Source: Thalassia testudinum (lineage: Eukaryota > Streptophyta > Magnoliopsida > Alismatales > Hydrocharitaceae). From it: DNA of 64,000 nt. The stretch covers positions 79,291,501 through 79,355,500 of the forward strand of contig JAZHRO010000013.1 of NCBI GenBank assembly GCA_037157565.1, read 5' to 3'. A program made the position numbers and the translations under genes. The notes beneath the pieces were generated by a model that was not told where the DNA came from, ran no database searches, and saw only the letters and a program-made list of their open reading frames with translations. This document shows, one piece after another, positions 21,681 through 31,773 of the stretch (the first letter of the stretch is position 1; every line of letters starts with the position of its first letter).

Positions 21681-22575
21681 GGTTCCCCAGACCCGGCCGC
21701 AGATCCTCAGCTTGATTTTGACGGAGATTCCCCCAAATTTCCCTCTCTCCCATCTCCGGCCAAGAGACCCACAAGCTCCGGCGACCTCCACCCCTCCTTC
21801 TCGTCGCTCTACTGCCATACCAGCAGCAGAGTCAACATCGCCACTTCCTCCCGCGTCGCGCCGTACCAAGCGCACGTGCCCCTGACCTCATCCTCGTCGC
21901 CACTCCCTCCCTCAGGGTTCTTCCCCGACGACGGCAGTTATGCGCCGTCCACTCCCCTGCCTCCCTTCCTTCCAGATCACTCCAGATACCCTCTCCATCC
22001 TCTCCTCTCTCTTTTCCCCCTGCTATTTTATCTAATTACCCCCCGATAGTGCCTCAACACCTCCATCTTCCTCGCCTCCGACCGACCTCCGGCGAGCCAC
22101 TCCCACCACTCCTCCCCTCCACACAGCTCGCCAACCCTCTCGTAAGCTTCGCCTCACCACCAGGAGCAACTTCCGCCCATCCATCATCCTTCTACACCTC
22201 CACCACAGTCCCCCGAACAACCCCACACTTCCGGCCACAGGTTGACCTAGGCACGCATGCCTAAGCCATCCTGCGGCCTGCAGCACCGCGCATCATCTTC
22301 ACCGCGCCACGACGAAGGTGCCCAGCTAGTTTGATCGGGCCAATAGGCCGTGCTTGTGTATGACAGGTTGCAACTCCTGCCGCCATTGACGGTTGAAGCA
22401 GCAAGCAGCTTCGCAGCAGCTCCAGGTGTCAAATCTCCCAAGTTTCAGGTGCAGCAGGTTCACGCGAGTGTTGCGAAGCCCTTGGGGCCAGCAAGTCACG
22501 TTGCGAAGCTCCCAGCCTTGGCCATAGCATGAAGAGAGCTCTGCGGGCGCACATGGAATTGGGACAGATAAGATA

Positions 22576-22618
22576 GTCCCACATCGTGGAATCGCAAAAC
22601 ACAGGTATAGTATAAATT
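22576..22618 (+). promoter_or_regulatory. snRNA-promoter-like USE plus TATA in E3 5' LTR
   Basis: GTCCCACATCG (22576-22586) equals the plant snRNA upstream sequence element RTCCCACATCG. After a 24-nt spacer comes TATAAATT (22611-22618). The 3' LTR has the same pair at 33611-33653 with the same spacing. No U-snRNA or 7SL sequence follows. The match is seen directly; promoter activity is speculative. Confidence 0.4.
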
Positions 22619-22904
22619 GTTTTTGTGTTTTATGCTCACTGCCTCCGAAAGCACAGGGTGAGGTCCCTCACCTGACCCACGCCTGCCTCGTCCGCGGTTT
22701 CACATCGCGGATCTGGCGGGATCCGACCCGACCCAAACCTACTCACTCCTCGCGCATCACCCACCTGCAGGTGCACCTGGTCCCGGGAGCGAATCTGACC
22801 TGATTACCCGTGTGGCTTTGGGAGAGCATCCTTGAGCGAATTGCAGAGAAAGAGAGAGACGTTTGGGTAGAGGGACGGGGGTAGGTTTTGCATTGGCTGT
22901 GGTT

Positions 22905-23266
22905 TGCGTAGGAAAGAAGGAGCAGAGGAAGAAGCGAACACTTAGCCACTGTAGCAAGGGAAGAAAAGAAGGAAGAAGAGGCTGAGTGTAGCAGAGAAAG
23001 AAGGAGAAGCCCTCGTAGAGAAGACAAGGAAGGAGAAAACTTCGAAGGAAAAGCACAAAGAAGGAACAGGAGTAGAAGAAGAAGGAACTCTGAAGAAAGG
23101 AAGCTGAGCAAGGCAGAGATCTGAGAGAAGGAAGGACTGCAGAAAAGCCCAAAAAGAAAAGGAAGACAAGAGAGGAACAAAGGCAGGAAGAAGAAGCCTT
23201 CGCAAGAAAAGAAGCAGAGAAGACAAAGAAGAAGAAGGCAGAAGAGAGAAAGAAGATTACGTTTAA
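22905..23266. repeat. Purine-rich tract near the end of E3 5' LTR
   Basis: About 360 bp with the plus strand dominated by GAAGAAGG-type purine runs. It is repeated in the 3' LTR at about 33950-34295. It lies downstream of the TATA box, so it would be in the transcript. Confidence 0.8.
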
Positions 23267-23522
23267 GACGTCTGATATAGAAATCAGACGTCCAATTCTA
23301 TTTTCTTTTAGAAATTCTTTTATATAACTCTCTTTTAATCAATTACTTTCATTTAAAAGTTCCATTCTTTGGTTTTGAAAGTACTGAGATTGCTCCCTAT
23401 GTTCGACCTCGGAGACTCTAGTTTTCGAGTAATAAAATTCTCTATATTTGTTTGAACGTTTTGTCGGTTATACTACAACGTGATATTCTCTTTAAAACCC
23501 GCACAAAAGTGTACGAACATTT

Positions 23523-23540
23523 TGGCGCCGTTGCTGGGGA
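23523..23540 (+). promoter_or_regulatory. E3 primer-binding site (tRNA-Asp)
   Basis: TGGCGCCGTTGCTGGGGA matches the complement of the plant tRNA-Asp 3' end at 17 of 18 positions. It lies 3 nt after the LTR end. Confidence 0.93.
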
Positions 23541-24640
23541 GCAACGGGCACTTTTAAAGCTTTTGATTACAACTTTTCTATCCAATATTTGACCTAACTT
23601 CTCTCTCTTGTTGTGTTCAAGCAGGGAAAGCAGAACAAAAAGGAAAGAAGAGCTGCTGCACAACAGTCACTCCAAGGAACAGGTAATCTCCATAAGCCCT
23701 CTCTCTTAACCCTCTCAAAATCTAAAAAGGAAAAAAAGAAAAAAAAATCAACTTAGGGCTACCTGTTTCATATTTAGTAACTCATCAAGTTGCCTGATTT
23801 TCATTTCAACACATTTTTTTCTGTTCATCCAACTAAGGCAACTAGGGCTAAAACTTTCTTGATTGAGCCCTAGGTGCTAGTTTCTGAGGCAACTAAATTG
23901 GACCCACTAGAGCCAAGTTAGGGATTGCAAAGCTAGGGTTTTTAGAGACACATCTTCTCTGAAACAAAGAAATAAATTTTCCAAAAAGAGGTGTGCCTAA
24001 ACCGTGTTTGAAAAGATCTATACAAGAGGAACCCTAAGCAAATTAGGCTATTAATCCATTTGAACCATAAAAGAAAAGGACCTAAAAACTCTCAAAGGAA
24101 CAAAAGGTGAAGTTGATCCCTTGGGTCAACCAACCTTAAAATTAGGTCACTTTTTCACTAAAAATACCTAAAAGTTCAAGTGGAACATTAAGCACCTTGA
24201 TCTTAAAGTAAAAAAGGTAGACTTAAGAGGTCAAGGTCCCCATTTTGGTCTACCTGGAACTGCAATGACAAGAGAGGTCGGGTGGGGGAAACCCTATAAC
24301 TCGTGGGGACGCTCTACCGTGTAGGGGTCTTTGCGGGACTCTCCCTCTCTGGCTGCCCAGGTATTTCTCAGGTGGACGATCTTCTGATCCAGGGGTCCAT
24401 CTGCCCCGAACCTCTATAGTCACCCAACAATTTTTGGGTGTCTTGATTGGGTCCAGCACCTTCTAAATCTCATCACATCCTTTGGTGCATGTTCGGTAGG
24501 AGGTCCTTAAGGCCACCCTTAAGACCTCCTTTAGAAATTCACTCTCGTTGAGGCCAAGCCTCGACACCCTTGTTTGTGCAGCAACCCCACTTATAAATCT
24601 TTCATCTGATTCAGACCCCGATTCTCCTTCTTCGTCCATC
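23541..24640 (+). other. E3 untranslated leader
   Basis: This is non-coding sequence between the PBS and gag ATG. It is nearly identical to 34573-35673 in E4. Short frames only; no gene seen. Confidence 0.75.
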
Positions 24641-25981
24641 ATGGCACAACCCATTGAAGAGGAGAACAACCTTGAACACCAACTTCAACGCCTGAACGAT
24701 CTCTTTCAGAACTTTGTAAACCAACCACAGCGACCTATGATGTGAGATCACTATAATCCAGCTGCGGTGGCAATCGAACCCCGAGTACGAATCCCAATTG
24801 GAGGACCTGATTCTGAACTGAAGCCCAATATGATTCATGCCATACCGAAGTTCCATGGGCTTAACTCTGAGGATCCATTCCAACACATCAAGCAACTCAA
24901 GCATCTGGCCCAGACCTTCGGGTCAGATGTACAAAATCGGGATATCCTACTCATGAAAATGTTTTCGTTCTCCCTCTTGGACAAGGCCGCACATTGGTAT
25001 CAGACTCAGACCCGTCCGATCAACACATGGGAGGAATTGCAGTCCGAATTTTTGAAAAAATTCTTCCCCATTGGCCGGACGAATGCCTTGCTCCACCAGA
25101 TCACTCATTTCACTCAACAACCGGGAGAACCTCTTCACGAAGCTTGGGATCGATTCCTAGATCTCAAGCGAAAGTACCCCCGTCACGGAGTTCCTAAGTG
25201 GGAACAAGTCCAGTCTTTTTACCAGGGACTCCGTGAAGATATTCGATTATTCGTCAATGCAACGTGCGGAGGAAACATCATGGGTCAACACGAGGACACG
25301 GTGTGGGAGATTCTCGAAAACATGTGCGAGAACTCCATAAATAATGACTCCATGGGCTTATTCGATAGGACAAATGCCCACGCATCGACGAATCTAAGAG
25401 GGACACATGAGATGCAGGACATGTCCACTTCCGTCGACTTGGAACTGATGGCCAGTCGGTTGGACATGGTTTCTATCATAGAAAAGAAGGTGGTCGAGCT
25501 AACTCGACATTTGCAGCAAGCCACCTCTGTGCAAAACTCTTTTGCACGACCTCCTCTGGCAAGGGAAACTATGCAAAACATATATCACCAATCTGCCAAG
25601 GGGATGGACCCATATCCACCCCCGTCTGCCTCTCGGACCGGAGTGACCTCCGATCCATTCTACTCGAGTTGGGGGAACTCTGAACCCTCGTATTCTGACT
25701 TTCCCGAGGTTCCTCAGAACTGCGAGGACCTCAACGCCATCCAGAATGACCCATTCTCCAATACCTACAACCCTGGATGGCGAAATCATCCTAACTTTCA
25801 GTGGGCAGGAAATTCTCAAAGACCACCATATCAACCCCGTCCACAAGCCTCTCGTCCATTTCAGCCGCCTCAGCCTCGGCCCAATCCCACCTACCAATCC
25901 GGGCAAAACCAGGATCAAATGACTCTTATCCTTCAAGCACTGGCTGACATTCAAAAGACAAATGCGGCAATGCAAAAATAG
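24641..25981 (+). pseudogene. gag: E3 gag, interrupted by one internal UGA and a terminal UAG
   Basis: ATG at 24641-24643. Residues 1-34 are open, then TGA at 24743-24745, then open to TAG at 25979-25981. The capsid region follows the Athila pattern: FHGLNSEDPFQHI, LMKMFSFSLLDKAAHW, INTWEELQSEFLKKFFPIGR, CGGNIMG. The C-terminal third is Pro/Gln/Asn-rich with no CCHC knuckle. Gag and pol are in the same frame, so the UAG is the only barrier to a Gag-Pol fusion. It could be a decayed Gln codon or a readthrough stop; decay is more likely. The same UGA is in E4. Confidence 0.9.
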
Positions 25982-28900
25982 CACAAGGACGAGATCACAG
26001 AGGTTTGCAACCAACTGGCCCAGATGGCAAATTCCCGCCAACGTGGTACCCTTCCCTCGCAACCTCTGCCCAACCCAAATAACGTGCTAACCCAGAAGCG
26101 CATTATGAATCCAAATGCAGGCCAAACACATGTGATTTATCAGGCCCCTACTGCTCCATCGCCAGACGGGATGGAAGCTTCAACATCGTATGCAGGATTT
26201 CAGCAGCAGCCACCCCTCCTACCTAACCCAAATCAGGCCGGATTTAACTCTGTAACAACACGTAGTGGTAAAACAACCCAAGACCCACATTATCCGAACT
26301 ACTCCAAGCCTGATAATAGCCAAGACCCTAGGATAGTTATCCAAGATACCACTGTCCCAGATCAAGAACCTGGACCTACCCTAGAGGAACCAACTAGGAT
26401 CCCATTTCCTGAGGCCTTGACCAAAGGAAAAAGAATAACCACACCCGTGGCTCCCGAGGAGGATCTGGTCAAGCTCTTTGAACAGGTCCAGATAAACATC
26501 CCGTTGATGGATGCAATTCACCACATACCGGCTTATGCAAGATTCTTGAAAGACATATGTATGCCTAAAAGTAAGCCGCGAACCAAGGATGGGAATCCAA
26601 TCGTACTGTCAGAGCAAGCCAGCTCTGTAATCTTGAGCAAACTCCCACCCAAGGCTAAAGACCCAGGAACTCCCTTGATTTCTTGTAAAATTGGTGAAAC
26701 CCAATTTGATAGAGCCCTACTAGACCTAGGTGCCTCCATAAATTTAATACCTACATCCCTCCTTGACCACCTTGAAGAATCTGAACTTAAACCCACTGAG
26801 GTGACATTGCAGTTAGCCGATCGATCCATCAAGTCACCCAAAGGAATACTCGAGGATGTCATTGTTAGGGTACGAGATTTTTATTTTCCAGTGGACTTCA
26901 TAGTACTGGACATGGATGCACCTAAGAACCCAAGGGACACACCAATCATATTAGGGAGACCCTTCTTGGCCACTACTAGGGCCAACATAAACTGCGAAGA
27001 GGGCCAGATAGAATTAAAATTTGGGAATCAAAACATGAAGATTGACATTTTCAAGGCCCAACAAGAAATTAATTGCGGGGTTATACAGGAAATATGTGAT
27101 GTTAGAGCCGTGGTTGATGAATTGCATATAGAGGACAACCTGATTATCCCTGATCAACCACTGGAGAATCAAAACCCGCTAGCAGAGGAGTGCGAACATG
27201 ATCTAGACACACCTATGACTCCTACCATTGCTCCTGATACAAACCCCGAACCACTCGCTGCTGCTGACAACCCTGTCATGGAACTCAAACCCCTTCCCGA
27301 ACATCTGAAGTACGTCTTTTTGGATTCAAATCAGACGTTTCCTGTGATTATCAATTCTCGACTCACACCTGACCAGGAACTCCATTTGATTTCTGTTCTC
27401 CAGCAACATCGTAGAGCCATTGGATGGACTCTCGATGATTTGACTGGTATAAGCCCTTCATACTGCACACATCGAATCTACACAGAAGAAGGTGCACGAC
27501 CTTCAGGAGAAATGCAAAGATGCCTAAACCCTAATCTACAAGAGGTCGTGAAAAAGGAGATCATAAAGTGGTTAGATGCAGGGATCATCTACCCAATCTC
27601 CGACAGTCATTGGGTGAGTCCAATACAAGTGGTGCCTAAAAAGGCAGGACTTACCATCATCACGACTGAAATCGGAGAAGTCATTCCAACCCGAATAGCT
27701 AACTCGTGGAGAGTCTGCATTGATTACAGAAGACTCAATTTCTCCATGAAGAAGGATCATTTCCCACTATCATTCATTGATCAGATCCTCGACAAACTAG
27801 CGGGAAATAGGTCCTTCTGCTTTCTTGACGGGTACTTCGGTTACAATCAGGTGGCAATCCATCCAGAGGACCAAGAAAAGGCCACATTCACCTGCCCCTT
27901 CGGGACGTACGCATTTCGAAGGATGCCAATCTGTCTCTGCAATGCACCCGCAACTTTTCAGCGATGCATGCTTGCCATATTCTCAGATATGGTAGGTGAT
28001 TATCTGGAAGTCTTCATGGATGACTTTTCAGTTTTTGGACAATCATTTGACGATTGCCTCCAACACTTGGTCCAAATACTCAGGCGGTGCATTGAGGTGA
28101 ATTTGGTTCTTTCCTGGGAAAAGAGCCATTTCATGGTGCCTGAGGGAATTATCCTAGGACATTTAATCTCAGAGAAAGGCATCCAAGTGGATCGAGCTAA
28201 GGTTAACCTAATTTCAAAGCTCCCTATGCCTAGCTCGATTAAGGACATCCGATCTTTTTTGGGTCACGTCAATTTTTACCGTCGATTTATCCCTGATTTC
28301 TCCAAAATTGCGCGCCCCCTGACCAATCTTCTCTCCAAGGATGTGTCTTTCGAGATTTCCAAGGAATGCACTCAAGCATTTGAGATCCTACGTGACCAAG
28401 TCACCCAAGCCCCGATCCTACAGTCCCCTGATTGGTCTCAACCCTTTGAGATCATGTGTAATGCATCTGACTTCGCTGTAGGAGCGATTCTGGGGCAGAA
28501 AATTGACGGGAAACCTGTGGTCATTTACTACGCCAGCAAAACACTGGATGAGGCTCAGCATAACTATACGGTTACTGAGAAAAAGCTGCTGGCCGTAGTA
28601 TTTGCCCTGGAAAAATTCAAATCATACCTTCTGGGTTCCCATGTTATCATATACTCGGATCACACAGCTGTGAGGCATCTCCTTGCAATGAAGGACGCGA
28701 AACCTCGATTAATCCGATGGATCTTGCTGTTGCAAGAATTTGACCTCGAGATTCGCGACAAGGCGAGAAAGCAGAATGTGGTAGCTGATCATTTGTCCTG
28801 CCTTCCTTCTGAAATAATCGACCCTTCTGGACCTATTACAGAACATTTCCCTGATGAGCACCTCTTGACTATCAGTACAAGTCATCCATGGTTTGCTGAT

Positions 28901-30177
28901 ATAGTTAATTACCTGGCATCACATCAGATTCCGCCCGATTGGCCAAAGGCCAAAAGGGACAAATTGCATTCCGATGCCAAGTATTACCTATGGGAAGACC
29001 CGCATCTATTCCGCATTAGTGCTGATCAGATAATTCGACGGTGCGTCGCGGAAGTGGAAATCAAAGACATACTCTCATTCTGCCATGACCAAGCATGCGG
29101 TGGACATTTTTCAGGACATAAAACCACATCAAAAGTCCTCTAGTGTGGCTTTTACTGGCCCACAATTTTCAAGGATGATACGATCACTGTAAGGCATGTT
29201 CCTGTTGCCAGACTCTGGGCAACATGAGCCATAAAGACATGATGCCTCTACAGCCGATCTTGGTATGCAAAATTTTTGATATTTGGGGGATTGATTTCAT
29301 GGGACCCTTCCCGATCTCGGATGGCTTCGAATACATCTTACTCGCAGTTGACTATGTTTCCAAGTGGATAGAAGCCATTCTGATCCGAACCAACAATCAT
29401 AAAGTTGTTATAAAATTCCTTCATCAAAACATTTTCTCAAGGTTCGGGATTCCACGGGCTATAATTTCCGACGGAAGGACCCATTTTACAAACTCTCAGT
29501 TCAGGTCACTGATGACCAAATACGGGGTGTCACACCAAATCTCTACTCCTTACCAACCCCAAACCAATGGTCTAGCTGAGCTATCTAACCCAGAGATCAA
29601 GAAGATCCTTCAGGTTACTGTTCAACCTGATAGAAAAGATTGGTCTTCTCGGCTTTCGGAAGCATTGTGGGCCTATAGGACCGCCCACAAAACCCAATTA
29701 GGAATGTCTCCCTTCAGACTAGTGTACGGGAAGGCATGTCACCTCCCCGTCGAGTTGGAGCATAAAGCCTATTGGGCAGTACGGACCTATAATCTGGATC
29801 TTTCTAAGGCTGGAACCCACAGAAGACTTCAAATAAGCGAAATCGATGAATTACGCCACGATGCGTATGAGAACTCGCGAATTTACAAAGAACGGGTTAA
29901 AGCTTTTCACGACAAAGGCATTTCTAGAAAGATCTTTCATCCTGGTCAGAAAGTTTTACTCTTTGATGCCCGACTCAAATTATTCCCAGGAAAGCTAAGA
30001 TCCAAGTGGGTCAGACCCTACCTAGTCCGACAAATCTTCAGAAATGGAGCCATTGAAATTAGCCCACTCAGCCACGATTCTGAACTCTTTTTCGTGAACA
30101 GTCAGAGACTCAAGCCGTTCATTGACATGACCAATATAGATTTGGCTGAGTCATCCTTTACCCTCCATTCCTCTTGA
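25982..30177 (+). pseudogene. pol: E3 pol: protease, RT, RNase H, integrase; one stop and one frameshift
   Basis: Open for more than 1000 codons to TAG at 29141-29143. A 1-nt deletion near 29176 then shifts the frame, and integrase continues at 29224-30177. The protease DLGAS Asp is at 26723. RT FMDD is at 28013-28024; conserved positions have changed nearby (FLDGYFGYNQ, RMPICLCNAP). The RNase H first catalytic Asp is replaced by Asn (CNASD, 28460-28462). The integrase zinc region spans the break. The D,D-35-E triad is complete at 29293, 29470 and 29578. The C-terminus has the Athila [17 protein letters not shown] block. There is no chromodomain or env-like ORF. Confidence 0.93.
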
Positions 30178-30441
30178 GCTCATTGTGCCCAGCCGATGGT
30201 GTAAAACTCAGCGCTTAACGGGAGCCAACCCGTCATTCTTTGAAAAACCTGAAACCTTTTCTGACATCTCTATGCGGAACTCATATTGTACTTTAGGGTT
30301 CATCCATTAGAACAGCCAACTTCACCTCAGGTATACCTACCCGAGATTAGAAATCGTTCGCAACAAGTCACTTCGACCCATTCACTCACCACACACCTAT
30401 CCTAATGCATGAACTAAGCTGAATTCGAACCCACCTAAATT

Positions 30442-30479
30442 ACAATGGGGACATTGCAAATCTTAGGCATGGGGGGGTA
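30442..30479 (+). promoter_or_regulatory. Internal PPT-like tract of E3
   Basis: AATGGGGACATTGCA precedes TTAGGCATGGGGGGGTA about 265 nt after pol. It parallels the tracts in E1 (6398-6430), E5 (49881-49913) and NA2 (37211-37244, minus). Confidence 0.65.
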
Positions 30480-31179
30480 TGAAAGTGCAAAATGTCAGAA
30501 AATTCATATAAAGAAAGGGTTTCATAAAAAAAATTAAAATTTAAAAAAAAAAGGCTTGATAGAGGGGAGGAACAATTCAGGGTCATACAAATGAGAGGAG
30601 GAAAAGAAAGAAAAATGACAAAAAGGAGAACAAAATGAAAATGAAAAGAAATAGTCATTAGTAAAAGATTAAGGGGTTAATTGAAGTTTTAGACCAAATC
30701 AAGAAAAAAGAAAAGTGCTACGGAGACATAACAAGAGATTAGCGGGAATGTTGGTCTTAAGCCTCTTGGGCTAGAATCTTTAGCTTAAAAATTCATGTAT
30801 CCGTTAACATCTGGATAACCCTTAAGAGGTTGAGGAAAATGCAAAGCTTGAGTATTAGGTCTAAGGCTTAGGAAGTATTCACCTCGTTAACTGACTTCCG
30901 ATTTGCGGGATTCGGTAACCTAAGCACCCAAAATCCACACACAGTCTGGTTCAGTGTGCATAAACGTCCAAATCACGCAAAAAATGTTTAATGTTATGAA
31001 AAAGTCACCTAGATTAGGAGCGGCCAATCAACACAAATTGATTTGGACGAGTTCCCAGCGTGGAGTGGTGGGAAATTCCCCTCGAAGATGGGTAACAACA
31101 TATCGTCTCCTCGGTGCTTGTCTCTTAGGATATTTAAATATCCTACTAGGGGCATGTAAGCACTCTACTGGTTCAGATA

Positions 31180-31328
31180 CCATGGGTGGCATTATCACGA
31201 AATGTCGATCGCCAGGGTCTGAATTCGCCCACGGAACGCCATGGGCGGGATTATCTCGAAATCTCGAAAGCCAGGGTTCTGGGGGTTGCCATGGGAGGGA
31301 TTATCTCAAAATCTCGAAAGCCAGGGAC
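31180..31328 (+). repeat. Three-unit tandem repeat in E3 3' UTR
   Basis: Units start with CCATGGG at 31180, 31239 and 31289. Each has GGGATTATCTC or a variant, then AAAGCCAGGG or a variant. Unit lengths are 59, 50 and about 40 bp. Confidence 0.85.
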
Positions 31329-31750
31329 CCTTAAGGATTGATGATGGGGACGAGGAATCCGATACAGATCGTGTTGAGAAGCTAATCTGAAGCTAGAAAT
31401 AAAAAAAAAGAGAGAGAAAAGCTCTCCAAACAAATAATCTTCTATCTCTCTCTTACAAAAAACGCACTGCAAAACTGAACCTAGGATAAAAAAATGTCTC
31501 AAGCATGGGTGCTTTAACCGCCGAGTCCAACAAACCCTAGGTTAGTTTCTGTGGGCCGTAGAAACCTTTGTGGAGGACTGAGGCTAAAGCGGGTCAGGTC
31601 CGGATTTTGGTTGGTACGTGAGTACCTCTAGGCCAATTATCAGCATTCCTACCTAATCACAAAAGAAAAGGAGAAGCACTTATCATGATTGTTGACAGAC
31701 ACTCAGGGTCTAGAACGGAAGTTAAAACTTTGAAATTTTGCTAAGGGACT

Positions 31751-31773
31751 AGCAAAAGCTAGGCATGGGGGTA
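31751..31773 (+). promoter_or_regulatory. E3 polypurine tract
   Basis: AGCAAAAGCTAGGCATGGGG then GTA lies directly before the 3' LTR. Confidence 0.9.

Larger units (their letters stand above)
20736..23519 (+). mobile_element. E3 5' LTR, 2784 bp
   Basis: It begins TGATGAGAACCTCATCA, a terminal hairpin with 6-bp arms, and ends TACGAACA just before the PBS. It contains a 12-bp-arm dyad at 21561-21588, a TATA box at 21674, a plant snRNA-promoter-like pair at 22576-22618, a purine-rich tract (about 22905-23266) and an AGACGTCT dyad (about 23267-23293). Leu/Ser/Phe-rich minus-strand frames at 22743-23226 are translations of the purine tract, not genes. Confidence 0.93.
30178..31750 (+). other. E3 3' untranslated region
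   Basis: It holds a first PPT-like tract (30442-30479), a 20-bp perfect palindrome TAGGATATTTAAATATCCTA (31126-31145) and a three-unit tandem repeat (31180-31328). No credible ORF is present. Confidence 0.8.

Noticed and set aside
22743..23226. Long minus-strand frames rich in Leu, Ser and Phe (also 33704-34327)
   Set aside because: They are translations of the purine-rich LTR tract; three overlapping frames are open at once, as composition predicts.
25979..25981. UAG between E3 gag and pol as a programmed readthrough site
   Set aside because: It is upstream of pol domains but lies in a Gln-rich stretch where CAG to TAG decay is simple; other families here have no stop at this place.
31063..31083. 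Covarying stem in E3 matching AAGGAGG/CCTCCTT of E5
   Set aside because: The E3 inverted repeat GGGAA/TTCCC leaves a one-nucleotide loop and would not fold as a comparable stem.
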